Positions 7,711-15,425 of a stretch of DNA of 15,494 bases are shown piece by piece (within the stretch, counting starts at the first letter, position 1; each line of letters opens with the position of its first letter). The position numbers were made by a program, and so were the translations under genes. The stretch comes from Nitrospira sp. GTDB lineage: Bacteria > Nitrospirota > Nitrospiria > Nitrospirales > Nitrospiraceae. The DNA is taken from positions 1 to 15,494 of the forward strand of contig JAIWOH010000210.1 in NCBI GenBank assembly GCA_020216985.1, in the 5' to 3' direction. The notes below the pieces were generated by a model. The model ran no database searches and was not told the DNA's origin. It saw nothing but the letters and a program-made list of their open reading frames with translations.

Positions 7711-8483
7711 TGAAAACTCCTGACCATCGACCCCACGACCAAGTACCAACCGTCGGCCAGAACGAACAGCACCAATTTGAACGGCAGGGAAATCACCACG
7801 GGCGGGAGCAGCATCATTCCCATCGACATCAACACGCTGGCGACCACCATATCGACGATCAAAAAAGGAATGTAAATGAGAAAGCCGATCTGAAACGCCA
7901 CGCGCAGTTCGCTCAAGATGAAGGCGGGAATGATGACGTGAGTCGGGACGTCTTCGACCTTCTCCGGCTTCGGCAACCGGCCGAGGTCGATGAACAGTTC
8001 AAGGTCTCGTTCTCTGACTTGACGCAGCATGAACCCCCGCACGGGCTCGATTCCCTTCTTCCACGCCTCCTCGTAGGAAATCCGTTCGGCCATGAGCGGC
8101 TGAAGCGCATCGGTATAGACCGCCTGTCCTACGGGCGCCATGACGAACATCGTCAAGAAGAGCGCAAGCGACAACAGCACTTGGTTCGGGGGAACCGCCT
8201 GAGTCCCGAGGGCCTGCCGAAGAAACGACAGGACGATCACAATCCGCGTAAACGAGGTGACCATGATGAACAACGCCGGCGCCAGGGAGAGCACCGTCAG
8301 AAGAACGAGAATTTGTATGACGGCGGCGGTTTGTTTGGGCCCGTCCGAGCCAAGATCGATGCTGATCGAGGGCCCGCCGGCCAAGACCTCAGCCATCGGT
8401 CCGAAGGCCAAGGCCACCGCCGACACCGCCGATCCGATGAACGCCAAGCGCGTCGACCGGCCCGTGGTTTTATCGATCGCCAT
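7707..8483 (-). CDS. fliP: FliP, flagellar export gate protein with signal peptide
   Basis: FliP forms the pentameric core of the type III export gate in the inner membrane. The 258-residue protein begins with a cleavable-looking signal: basic residues at 4-12, a hydrophobic run to about 32, and likely cleavage after VLA or AGG near 34-36. This is usual for FliP. Family hallmarks follow, including the helix with VTSFTRIVIVLSFLRQALGT and, near the C-terminus, the segments PAFILSELRVAFQIGF and IVDMVVASVLMSMGMMLLPP. ATG 8483 has GGAG five bases upstream and overlaps the end of fliO by 14 bases. The stop overlaps a tiny downstream ORF. Confidence 0.98.
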   Translation of the reverse strand: MAIDKTTGRSTRLAFIGSAVSAVALAFGPMAEVLAGGPSISIDLGSDGPKQTAAVIQILVLLTVLSLAPALFIMVTSFTRIVIVLSFLRQALGTQAVPPNQVLLSLALFLTMFVMAPVGQAVYTDALQPLMAERISYEEAWKKGIEPVRGFMLRQVRERDLELFIDLGRLPKPEKVEDVPTHVIIPAFILSELRVAFQIGFLIYIPFLIVDMVVASVLMSMGMMLLPPVVISLPFKLVLFVLADGWYLVVGSMVRSFQ

Positions 8484-8874
8484 GATTCTCCGCGCGACGG
8501 AAGAAGGATTCGACCGATGGATGCCGCATCCATGCGGGGAAGGACGACGAGGGAATCACCGGTTCGGATTGCCTCTCCGCCGACGACACGAGCAGTTCCC
8601 GAACTTTTTCCGTGTCGCTGACGCGGCCCAGCGGAACAAGATCCGTCGCGGTGGCTCCGACGATGAGATACTCCCCGGCCACGGACACCAACATGATCGT
8701 CTTCCGCGGCGCGACGGCCCCGCTGGCCACGACGCGGATCAATTCATGCCGCCCGGGGCTTCCCAGGCGGCCGCCGACGATTCGCCTGGCGGCCAGCGCC
8801 GCCACGGCCATCAGCAGCAACACGACGGTCAGGGCCGACAACGTACGGAGCAGACTGTCCCAGAAATCGATCAC
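8470..8874 (-). CDS. fliO: FliO, flagellar export gate assembly protein
   Basis: FliO is a small membrane protein that helps FliP assemble into the export gate. With the GTG at 8874 the protein has 134 residues. One membrane helix spans about residues 9-30, followed by a cytoplasmic part with the basic and beta-rich run typical of FliO (VAPRKTIMLVSVAGEYLIVG). The GTG at 8874 is preferred because GAGAGGAG lies about five bases before it. A GTG at 8895 overlapping the fliN stop is possible but lacks its own binding site. FliO proteins are poorly conserved; the position between fliN and fliP makes the identity secure. Confidence 0.9.
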   Translation of the reverse strand: MIDFWDSLLRTLSALTVVLLLMAVAALAARRIVGGRLGSPGRHELIRVVASGAVAPRKTIMLVSVAGEYLIVGATATDLVPLGRVSDTEKVRELLVSSAERQSEPVIPSSSFPAWMRHPSVESFFRRAENHGDR

Positions 8875-8891
8875 GATCGCTCCTCTCGTGT

Positions 8892-9266
8892 TCACCCCAG
8901 TTGCTGAACCCGTTCGGCGGCGCTCACCACGTCGGTCAAGCGGATGCCGAACTTTTCATTCACGACGACCACCTCGCCCCGGGCGACCAGCTTGTTGTTC
9001 ACCATGACATCCATCGGCTCTCCGGCCAGCTTGTCCAGTTCGATGACCGAGCCTTGGGCCAATTGCAGCAGATCCCGAATGGCCATTTTCGTCGAGCCGA
9101 CGTAGACCGACACGTTCATGGGAATGTCGAGCAGAAACTCGATGTTTTTTGGCGTTCCCGTCGTTTCGACGTTCTGAACGGGAGGAAATGACGCCGGCTG
9201 AGGCGCGGCGGACCCCGCCGTCTCGTTTTTCGCCCCCGCTTCCGGCACCGTTCCTGAATCAGCCAT
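8892..9266 (-). CDS. fliN: FliN, flagellar motor switch C-ring protein
   Basis: FliN forms the lower C-ring of the flagellar motor with FliM and also helps bring the export ATPase complex to the gate. The protein has 124 residues. The first 42 or so are an Ala/Pro/Thr-rich unstructured stretch. A SpoA (surface presentation of antigens) domain follows at about 45-122, with the conserved runs LLDIPMNVSVYVGST, LLQLAQGSVIELDKLAGEP and the C-terminal VVVNEKFGIRLTDVV. AGAGGAG lies about seven bases before the ATG. It sits 24 bases after fliM. Confidence 0.97.
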   Translation of the reverse strand: MADSGTVPEAGAKNETAGSAAPQPASFPPVQNVETTGTPKNIEFLLDIPMNVSVYVGSTKMAIRDLLQLAQGSVIELDKLAGEPMDVMVNNKLVARGEVVVVNEKFGIRLTDVVSAAERVQQLG

Positions 9267-9290
9267 TCCTCACACTCCTCTCGCCGACGA

Positions 9291-10265
9291 TCAGTTCAAC
9301 ATTTTCGTGATACGGCAGGCATGATTGCCCTTGTAGACACCGGGGCTGCCCTGGAATTTGTGAAACCCCTCGACGTAGCAATCCAGCGGATCGCCGGGCC
9401 GTTGATCCAACAGGATCACGTCGCCCGGCGCAAAGTTCAGCACGTCGCGCAGCGTGACGGTCGTCGTCCCCAACCGCACGGTGACGGACAGAGGGCACTC
9501 CTGCAGTTTCTCGCGGAATCGAGCCGTCCAGGCTCCATCCTGCTCGATTTGGTCCGACACCAATCCGGAATACAACTTTTCTTTGATCGGCTCCAACATC
9601 GAATAGGGATACACCAGAAAAAAATCCCTGGCGGTGTCCCCGATCAACACCTGAATCGTCACCACGACCACGATCTCCGACGCCGTCACGATCATGGCGA
9701 ATTGAGGGTTGCTTTCAGACCGCACGTATTCCACCTTGATCGGCAACACCGCCTGCCAGGATTTTTCGAGGTCCCCCAGAGCGTGAACGAGCAGTCTCCT
9801 GACGATACGCAACTGAACCGGCGTAAAGTCGCGCCCCTCCGGCTTCACGTGCGTTTGTCCCTTCCCGCCGAAAAAATAATCGACGATCAGATAGACCAAA
9901 AACGCGTCCATGACGAACAGGCCGTTTCCCCGCAGCGGGTGCATATGGAAAACGTTGAGGGACGAGGGCAAGGGAATCTTCTTCAAAAACTCGCCGAACT
10001 TGATGACCTGCGTGCCCACCACGAGCAGATCGATCGTCTCACGCATCATCCCGGTCCATGAAACGGCCTGACGTCTGACGAAGCGATCGTTCACCATTTC
10101 GAGCGTCGGCATTCGCCCCCGGACGATCCGCTCTTGATTCAGCAGATCGTAGGGAGCGGCCCCCCCTTGATCCGGCGCCCCCACTTTGGGCGTCGTATCC
10201 ACATCCCCCGACGCCATGCCTTTGAGCAGAGCGTCGATTTCCTCTTGGGAGAGAACTTTTTCCAT
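9291..10265 (-). CDS. fliM: FliM, flagellar motor switch protein
   Basis: FliM is the C-ring protein that binds phosphorylated CheY and changes the direction of rotation through FliG. The 324-residue protein starts with the CheY-binding peptide (EEIDALLKGM, residues 8-17), so it is wired for chemotaxis control. The middle domain (about 45-240) contains the GGKGQ loop at 133-137, part of the conserved GGxG FliG-binding region. The C-terminal SpoA domain (about 255-322) binds FliN. The start is fixed by the peptide, though no clear Shine-Dalgarno is visible. It lies nine bases after fliL. Length and domain order are ordinary. Confidence 0.98.
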   Translation of the reverse strand: MEKVLSQEEIDALLKGMASGDVDTTPKVGAPDQGGAAPYDLLNQERIVRGRMPTLEMVNDRFVRRQAVSWTGMMRETIDLLVVGTQVIKFGEFLKKIPLPSSLNVFHMHPLRGNGLFVMDAFLVYLIVDYFFGGKGQTHVKPEGRDFTPVQLRIVRRLLVHALGDLEKSWQAVLPIKVEYVRSESNPQFAMIVTASEIVVVVTIQVLIGDTARDFFLVYPYSMLEPIKEKLYSGLVSDQIEQDGAWTARFREKLQECPLSVTVRLGTTTVTLRDVLNFAPGDVILLDQRPGDPLDCYVEGFHKFQGSPGVYKGNHACRITKMLN

Positions 10266-10274
10266 GCTGCCGAC

Positions 10275-10814
10275 TTATTGCACGACGAATTCGGTGAAAT
10301 ACGCCGCGCGGACTCCCGGCCTCGCCAACAATCCGTTGACGCGCTGGGTGATTTCGTCGCGCAACTGAAATTTGCCTTGGGCCGTTCTGACGGTGTTGAC
10401 GTCCTTGCTGCTGAGCAACACCAAAATCGTGTCGCGCACTTGCGCAACGCGGGCCTTGAGGTCGTTCGCCACCGTTTCGTTGTCGGCCTCCAGCTTAATA
10501 ACGATCTTGAGGTAGCGGATCTCCGGCGCGTCGGCCAGGTTGACGATGAACGGGTCCAGATCGACCATGATTCCCGGCGCGGCGGCTGATCCCTGCTTGC
10601 CGGAATCTTTTCCCTTGCCGTCTTCCTCACCCGCGTGCTCGCCGACGCTCTCGGCTCCTTTGCCCGCACCGCCCAACAGTTTGACCGCCAACACCGCTCC
10701 TCCGACGCCGGTGACAAGCGCAACAAACGCCACGATCATGATGAGCTTGATCGGGATAGGGGGAGCTGAAATCCGCACCGCTTCTTTTTCATCCGTCGCC
10801 GCCGCATCGGCCAT
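10275..10814 (-). CDS. fliL: FliL, stator-associated basal body protein
   Basis: FliL is a single-pass inner-membrane protein that surrounds and supports the stator units of the motor. The protein has 179 residues: a short cytoplasmic start, one membrane helix at about residues 22-47, a Gly/Lys/Glu-rich linker (about 50-78) and a periplasmic domain from about 79 to the end, with the conserved segment VDLDPFIVNLA. ATG 10814 is preferred because AGGAGG lies six bases upstream; an in-frame ATG at 10820 touches that site directly. It is the first gene after a sigma-54 promoter at 10868-10884 and probably heads the operon that runs on through fliM. Confidence 0.95.
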   Translation of the reverse strand: MADAAATDEKEAVRISAPPIPIKLIMIVAFVALVTGVGGAVLAVKLLGGAGKGAESVGEHAGEEDGKGKDSGKQGSAAAPGIMVDLDPFIVNLADAPEIRYLKIVIKLEADNETVANDLKARVAQVRDTILVLLSSKDVNTVRTAQGKFQLRDEITQRVNGLLARPGVRAAYFTEFVVQ

Positions 10815-10867
10815 AACCATCCTCCTCGCCTACTCAAACCTCCGCCACTTCTGTGTCTCACCGGAAC

Positions 10868-10884
10868 TGCAATGGCTATGCCAT
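10868..10884 (-). promoter_or_regulatory. Sigma-54 promoter for fliL
   Basis: The minus strand reads ATGGCATAGCCATTGCA. It has the GG-N10-GC core and a perfect TTGCA at -12; TGGCAT replaces TGGCAC at -24. The predicted start is near 10857, giving a leader of about 40 bases before the fliL ATG. The position, directly upstream of fliL and beyond the flgE terminator, supports it. It should need RpoN and an enhancer-binding activator. Confidence 0.75.
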
Positions 10885-11004
10885 TAGCGGAAATCCTTCG
10901 CTGCCTTCGGGCACCCGCACGTTGCTGCATCATCTATCAATGTGAACGGCTGTTTGGTCGGAGCGAGGGAAGGATGTGGTTCGGCGTCAAGAAGACCCTT
11001 GCCT

Positions 11005-11022
11005 CCGTCAGAAAACTGACGG
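11005..11022. promoter_or_regulatory. Dyad with GTCA-N6-TGAC pattern, possible activator site
   Basis: CCGTCAGAAAACTGACGG on the plus strand is a perfect inverted repeat with seven-base arms and a four-base centre. Its inner part fits GTCA-N6-TGAC, the shape of FleQ boxes in pseudomonads. It is centred about 155 bases upstream of the predicted fliL start, a normal distance for a sigma-54 activator. No T-run follows on either strand, so a terminator is unlikely. Confidence 0.45.
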
Positions 11023-11035
11023 GAGCAATGTTATT

Positions 11036-11050
11036 GTCGGCACGGCCGAC
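11036..11050. repeat. Short perfect dyad
   Basis: GTCGGCACGGCCGAC has six-base arms and a three-base centre. It lies 14 bases upstream of the GTCA-N6-TGAC dyad as seen from fliL. It may be a second protein site or chance in GC-rich DNA. Confidence 0.25.
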
Positions 11051-11076
11051 GTGCGCGATCGTTTCTAGTCGGATCG

Positions 11077-11114
11077 ACGAGAGGGTGGAGTATCGACACT
11101 CCGCCCCCTCTCGT
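11077..11114 (-). terminator. Hairpin terminator after flgE
   Basis: Four bases after the flgE stop, the RNA would form a long stem. Outer arms ACGAGAGGG and CCCTCTCGT give nine pairs, a small internal bulge follows, then GGAGT pairs with ACTCC around a six-base loop. There is no T-run after it on the minus strand, so it may pause, stabilise the 3' end or act with Rho rather than be a classic intrinsic terminator. It separates the fliK-flgD-flgE unit from fliL. Confidence 0.65.
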
Positions 11115-11118
11115 AAGA

Positions 11119-12855
11119 TTACCGTTTCAGATTGACCAACTCTTGCAGAATTTCGTCGGAAGTCGTAATGACCCTCGAATTGGCCTGGAATCCCCGTTGC
11201 GCGGCGATCATCTCAATGAAGCTTTCGCCCAAATCGACGTTGGACAGTTCGAGCGAATTCGACAACACTCGTCCGAGCCCGGCGCTTTCCGGAACGCCGA
11301 TCAACGGTTGGCCGGACGTGCCGGACTCCGCAAAGGTGTTCTTGCCCATCCGGATCAAACCGATGGGGTCGGGGAACCGCGCCAGCGCCACCTGCGCCAA
11401 CGGGCGCAACTGTCCATTGGAGAATCTCCCGCTGATCGTGCCGTTGGAATCGACGGAAAAGGCCTGCAACGTGCCGGCCGAAAACCCGTCCTGCGTCAAT
11501 TGCACCAACGCCGAGGGCGAGCCGAACTGCGTGGTTCCGTCCAAGCCGGTGCCGCCGTCGGTCGTCACGCTGGCTCCGAAATCCATCGCGATCTGTTGAT
11601 CCGGCGTGGCGCCGGTGAAATCGACTTGCAACTCGCCGGGGGATGTCCCCGCCGTTCCGGCAGCCGTCCCGGTATCGTAGCGGATGACGGGGCTTTCCCG
11701 GTCGAGGGTTCCGTCGGTGTTGAACGTCAAGGTGCCGGAGCCGACCCGCACGATACCCAACGTGGTGTCGATGTTGCTGGTGTGATAATTCGCGGTCACC
11801 ACTTCGTTGACCGAAGCGACGACGTTGTAGTTCCAGGTGTTATCACCGATCATCGTGAAGTAGGTCGTCAGCAGATGCGGATTCCCGAGCGAATCGTACA
11901 CCGTCATGGAGGTTGAGAAATCCGAGGTCCCGGATGGATTGGAGACCAGAAAATCCGTTCCGCTTGTTTGCGTTCCAGTCGTCATATTCAAGTTCGCCGC
12001 CAGCGTATCGCCCCCGTTGGCCGTGACCGTGACGTTGCCGGTTCCCGCCGTCGAGTTATTGGGCGTTCCGGTGATGCCGGAGGTGAAAGTAAAGACTCCG
12101 GTAGAGCTGACCGTCGCGGTAAAGCCCGAATAGGCGGCGGCCAAGTAGGGATCATTGGGGGTCAGCGATCGCACGGCATTCTGAATGGCTGTCGCTAGGG
12201 CTGCACCCGTGAGCCCGTTTGCCACCGTGACCGTTTGCGCACCATCTCCGTTCAGGTTGATATTGAAACTGTTGTTGCCGGCCGCCGTGGTCGTGGTGGA
12301 GGAACCGGATCCTACCAGACTGCCTCTGACTCCCGTCGGCGTGCTGGCGGAATTTAAGTTGGCCGCGATGAACGCGGTCGTGGTGGCGCTGGGCGGCGCG
12401 GTCGTCGAGGGAAGAGAAATGTCGCCCATCGTCCCGGTGATGGTGCCGGTCGCATCGGCAAGAAACCCTTGCAGCCGAAAACCGACAGGATCGACGACGT
12501 TGTTGTTCTGATCCAACCGAAAGATGCCGGCGCGGGAGTAGAACCGCGCACCGTTGACGTCTTCCAGTATAAAGAACCCATTTCCGTCAATGGCCAGGTC
12601 AAGCACGTTCGACGAGGACGCGAGCGACCCCTGCGAAAAATTGCCCTGCACGGACGTGAGCGCCACGCCGATACCGGTCTGGATTGCGCCCGCCCCTCCC
12701 GTGATCGAGGAGCTGATCAGATCGGCGAAGGTCGCTCTGCTCCCTTTAAATCCGACGGTGCTGAGATTGGCGATATTGTTTCCGATGACGGACAGCGCCA
12801 TGCCGTTGGCGTTGAGACCGCTCACACCAGTGAACAGCGACGACAGGATTCCCAT
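11119..12855 (-). CDS. flgE: Flagellar hook protein FlgE, enlarged
   Basis: FlgE polymerises outside the cell into the flexible hook joining rod to filament. The N-terminal D0 part (residues 1-40, with SGLNANGMALSVIGNNIANL) and C-terminal part (about 533-578, with the SNVDLGESFIEMIAAQRGFQ motif) are the family's coiled-coil ends. Residues 75-135 match the rod/hook family domain (LAIDGNGFFIL). At 578 residues it is much longer than the roughly 400-residue enteric protein. Much of the extra length is a Ser/Thr/Gly-rich block at about 177-305, whose NNSFNINLNG...AAL...AIQNAV pattern resembles flagellin IN motifs. The middle contains the usual hook segment SMTVYDSLGNPHLLTTYF (316-333). AAGGAGGT lies nine bases before the ATG. 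Confidence 0.97.
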   Translation of the reverse strand: MGILSSLFTGVSGLNANGMALSVIGNNIANLSTVGFKGSRATFADLISSSITGGAGAIQTGIGVALTSVQGNFSQGSLASSSNVLDLAIDGNGFFILEDVNGARFYSRAGIFRLDQNNNVVDPVGFRLQGFLADATGTITGTMGDISLPSTTAPPSATTTAFIAANLNSASTPTGVRGSLVGSGSSTTTTAAGNNSFNINLNGDGAQTVTVANGLTGAALATAIQNAVRSLTPNDPYLAAAYSGFTATVSSTGVFTFTSGITGTPNNSTAGTGNVTVTANGGDTLAANLNMTTGTQTSGTDFLVSNPSGTSDFSTSMTVYDSLGNPHLLTTYFTMIGDNTWNYNVVASVNEVVTANYHTSNIDTTLGIVRVGSGTLTFNTDGTLDRESPVIRYDTGTAAGTAGTSPGELQVDFTGATPDQQIAMDFGASVTTDGGTGLDGTTQFGSPSALVQLTQDGFSAGTLQAFSVDSNGTISGRFSNGQLRPLAQVALARFPDPIGLIRMGKNTFAESGTSGQPLIGVPESAGLGRVLSNSLELSNVDLGESFIEMIAAQRGFQANSRVITTSDEILQELVNLKR

Positions 12856-12894
12856 ATGTTCAGACCTCCTTGCATCAGTGCGACGCCTGGACGA

Positions 12895-13551
12895 CTACCG
12901 GAGTTCTACAACCTCCGATGGATCAATGTTCAGATTGCCGACGGCCAATTTGGCCGTCTTGTTTTCCATCCGAATCCCGGACACCGTGAGCTCGGCTCGG
13001 CTTTGGGCGGTCACCGGATCGCCGTGAACGTCAAACGCGGACAACAGATAGCGATAGACCCCCGCCGGCACCGCTTCCCCGTTTCTGTTTCGGCCGTCCC
13101 ACTCGACCGTATTGAGGCCGGACGGCCGATTGGCGTACTCCATCGATCGAAGGACTTGTCCCTGCTGATCCGTAATGTCGATGCGCACTCGGGCCGCGTC
13201 TTTCTCCAAAGCATAGCGAATCATGGCCGGCCCGTTCCCCTGTTCGACCAACGGCATGTCCACGCCGATTCGCCGTCCCACGAGCGGCGCCAACGTAAAC
13301 TGGAGCGACGCCTGCTGGGCATCCAAGTTCCGCTGGAGCAACTGCGCCTGCTTGATGCTTTGCTCAAGCTGGCTGAACTGCGCCAACTGCGCCACAAACT
13401 CGGTGTTGTTCGTCGGATTGAGAGGATCCTGATGTTTCAGTTGCGTCACGAGCAGTTTTAGAAAATCATCTTGTCCCAATTCTCTGGGCCCGGTGGATCG
13501 AGTCACGTCGGCGGCGCTCTCCGCCGCGCTGATGCCGGTAATCATGGCCAT
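12895..13551 (-). CDS. flgD: FlgD, hook cap (hook assembly) protein
   Basis: FlgD caps the growing hook and guides FlgE subunits into place, and is lost when the hook is complete. The protein has 218 residues, typical for the family. The conserved N-terminal region spans about 29-64 ([20 protein letters not shown] and then [14 protein letters not shown]). After that come the tudor-like and fibronectin-like core, with a [18 protein letters not shown] segment characteristic of FlgD. AAGGAG lies about 11 bases before the ATG. It follows fliK by 34 bases and precedes flgE by 39 bases. Confidence 0.96.
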   Translation of the reverse strand: MAMITGISAAESAADVTRSTGPRELGQDDFLKLLVTQLKHQDPLNPTNNTEFVAQLAQFSQLEQSIKQAQLLQRNLDAQQASLQFTLAPLVGRRIGVDMPLVEQGNGPAMIRYALEKDAARVRIDITDQQGQVLRSMEYANRPSGLNTVEWDGRNRNGEAVPAGVYRYLLSAFDVHGDPVTAQSRAELTVSGIRMENKTAKLAVGNLNIDPSEVVELR

Positions 13552-13585
13552 AATTTTCTCTACTCCTTTGCGGCGATCGTCAACG

Positions 13586-15211
13586 TTATGCCACCACGTT
13601 CAGCATGCCGGCATAGGGGGTGCCCGTGTACGGGCGCGATTCAGGCATCATCGACTGTCGGTCCTGCGCCGGTCTCTCTCGCCACGTTCGGTCTTGATCG
13701 TAAGACGGGCCGTGGTGAAACGACCGGCCGGCCCCGTGGCGATCGACATCGACGCGGAATTGCCCCATCTCCAACCCGTTGGCCTGCAAAGCCGATTGCA
13801 AACGATCGTGGCCGGCCGCCAGATACTGGGCGACGTCGGGACGATCCGAAAACAAGTGCGCGTGAACAAGGTCGTTTCTGACGGCGACGCGAACGTTGAC
13901 ATGACCGAGGTCGGGACGCGAAACCTCGAACGCCACAGAGCGTGACAAGACCGATCCCGGCCCGTCGCCGTCGGAACCGTGAATCGACGAACGCTTCGGT
14001 GTCGGATCGGCTTGGCGTTGAAGATCTCCCGGATTCCCCGAGTTCGACTGAGTCGCCGACTCGCCTGAGACCGTCATTCCCAATCGATGGGCGATGAGTT
14101 CCTGATCGCCATCGGACGGCGCATTTGATTCCCGGATCGACTCCATCTCCGCCTGAAGGCGATCGGCGTCGTGTGTGAATCGATCGAGATCCGATGTCCG
14201 ATCTCCTGATTCAGTCGGCTGTTCCGCGCGATGCATTTCACCGGTAAGCACGAACTCCTCGTCGTGATCCCGTATCTCCGAGAGATGAGACGGGCTCGGC
14301 GTCGTTCGATCGAGAAGCCGACCGGCGTCTTTGTCATACCCCTGCGTGGAAGAGCCGTCGCCTTTCGTCACGACAGCCGGGGATCGTAACAGCTCCGGAA
14401 AGGAGCCATCTTCCGACTTCTCCGTCAATGACGGCGACTCACCCGGCTTCGTCCGTACCATATCGTTCGACGACGCTTCGGACGTCGTCGAACGATTCGC
14501 TTGATGATTGAACCGAGAGACGCTTTCAACGTCGGAATCGTTCGGCTGCGCGACCGGTCCTTCCATGCCGATCTCTCCCGGCCGGCGATCTTCCGTCCCG
14601 TTCGCTACGGGCAAGGGTTGGGCGGGAGATCCAGGAGAAGCGGCTGTCGAAAGACCGACCATTGCCATGTCGCTCTTCAGGCCGGACGGGAGTCCGGCAT
14701 CGAGGACTTCCGACGCCTCTTCTGATCCGAATGAAAGTACGGCTTCCCCTTGCGTGTTCGCTGTTTTCTCCTTGATCGAGACATTGAGCTGATCAGGGAG
14801 CATCGTCTCGGAATGATCGCAAGTGACAGGCATGCCGGTCCCATCGGAGGCCGGTGTTTCCTCATCAGATCCTTTGGATTTGCCGGACTCACAACGCGCA
14901 TCGACCGTGGATCCGACCGACCGGGACAGGACCTTCCCATCATTCCCATTCGACCGTCGCTCCTCCCCCGGTCGCACCGTCGGCTTCTGACTCTCACCTG
15001 TCTTATCTCGACGAGGCTCCGACACTTCCGTTCTTTGATGGAATTTGGAAGCGCCGTGAGTCCGTTGAACGGACCGCAACGCGGAAGAAAAAGGACCGGG
15101 CGAACGACGTTGGGGCGACGCCTTGATCTCAGCAAGTCCGACAGGCGACTGGTCATGAGAAGACGCCGCGACCGGTAAGACGGCAGCCACCATGTTCACC
15201 CCCGAGGGCAT
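13586..15211 (-). CDS. fliK: FliK, hook-length control protein
   Basis: FliK is a secreted ruler that measures hook length and then tells FlhB to switch to filament substrates. With the ATG at 15211 the protein has 541 residues. The first 400 or so are hydrophilic, rich in Ser, Asp, Glu and Arg and of low conservation, as in the ruler part of this family. The C-terminal Flg_hook domain is at about 426-491 ([15 protein letters not shown]...[15 protein letters not shown]), followed by a polar tail. The ATG at 15211 is chosen over an in-frame ATG at 15235 because the sigma-54 promoter predicts a transcript start near 15232 and because GAGGAAAGGA lies just upstream. It leads the flgD and flgE genes. 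Confidence 0.92.
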   Translation of the reverse strand: MPSGVNMVAAVLPVAASSHDQSPVGLAEIKASPQRRSPGPFSSALRSVQRTHGASKFHQRTEVSEPRRDKTGESQKPTVRPGEERRSNGNDGKVLSRSVGSTVDARCESGKSKGSDEETPASDGTGMPVTCDHSETMLPDQLNVSIKEKTANTQGEAVLSFGSEEASEVLDAGLPSGLKSDMAMVGLSTAASPGSPAQPLPVANGTEDRRPGEIGMEGPVAQPNDSDVESVSRFNHQANRSTTSEASSNDMVRTKPGESPSLTEKSEDGSFPELLRSPAVVTKGDGSSTQGYDKDAGRLLDRTTPSPSHLSEIRDHDEEFVLTGEMHRAEQPTESGDRTSDLDRFTHDADRLQAEMESIRESNAPSDGDQELIAHRLGMTVSGESATQSNSGNPGDLQRQADPTPKRSSIHGSDGDGPGSVLSRSVAFEVSRPDLGHVNVRVAVRNDLVHAHLFSDRPDVAQYLAAGHDRLQSALQANGLEMGQFRVDVDRHGAGRSFHHGPSYDQDRTWRERPAQDRQSMMPESRPYTGTPYAGMLNVVA

Positions 15212-15242
15212 GGATCGTTTCCTTTCCTCGGACATGAACTTT

Positions 15243-15259
15243 TACAAGCCTCGTGCCAA
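15243..15259 (-). promoter_or_regulatory. Sigma-54 promoter for fliK
   Basis: The minus strand reads TTGGCACGAGGCTTGTA. It matches the full -24 consensus TTGGCACG and the four-base spacer. At -12 it has TTGTA instead of TTGCA, a single mismatch, though in the usually conserved GC. The predicted start lies near 15232. Loss of the C may weaken it. It would drive fliK-flgD-flgE. Confidence 0.7.
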
Positions 15260-15403
15260 GCGAAACGTCTCGCAACGAGCCGAATTTTCGAGGAGTTTCA
15301 ATGGAGTGGAGTGAATGAGGATCGTAAGCCGGGAAAATCTTTCTTGCCCCGCGGCAAGAACTGCTTCGTGGCGTCTCCTTAAAAAGTGCAGGGTGCTGGT
15401 CGT
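15260..15403. other. fliK upstream control region
   Basis: No gene is seen between the fliK promoter and the IS end. The region holds the perfect dyad at 15341-15360. A minus-strand open frame spans much of it but ends inside fliK in another frame and looks spurious. Confidence 0.5.
15341..15360. promoter_or_regulatory. Perfect dyad upstream of the fliK promoter
   Basis: TTCTTGCC and GGCAAGAA form perfect eight-base arms around the four-base centre CCGC. The centre lies about 118 bases upstream of the predicted fliK start, a normal distance for a sigma-54 activator. It could instead be a terminator for whatever lay upstream before the IS arrived, but no T-run follows on the minus strand. The binding protein is unknown. 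Confidence 0.4.
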
Positions 15404-15425
15404 TGTACTGCTCCCCTTTTGTCAA
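15404..15425. repeat. Putative IS terminal inverted repeat
   Basis: The sequence starts TGTACTGCTCCCC at 15404, continues TTTTGTCAA and overlaps the transposase stop. IS3-family ends often start TGT or TGA in this way. The partner repeat is outside the window. Confidence 0.4.

Larger units (their letters stand above)
10885..11076. other. fliL upstream control region
   Basis: No gene is seen between the sigma-54 promoter and the flgE terminator. The region holds two perfect dyads (11005-11022 and 11036-11050). It is the longest non-coding stretch inside the cluster, and its position suits upstream activator binding. A plus-strand open frame crossing it runs through the promoter and terminator and looks spurious. 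Confidence 0.6.

Noticed and set aside
7293..8621. Plus-strand open frame of 442 codons opposite fliP and fliQ
   Set aside because: Antisense shadow with His/Gln/Arg-rich composition crossing several real genes.
10872..11135. Plus-strand open frame between fliL and flgE
   Set aside because: It runs through the fliL promoter, two dyads and the flgE hairpin and has no clear ribosome binding site.
12856..12894. Possible sigma-54 promoter upstream of flgE
   Set aside because: A GG and GC pair can be found but they are 12 rather than 10 bases apart, and no TGGCAC is present.
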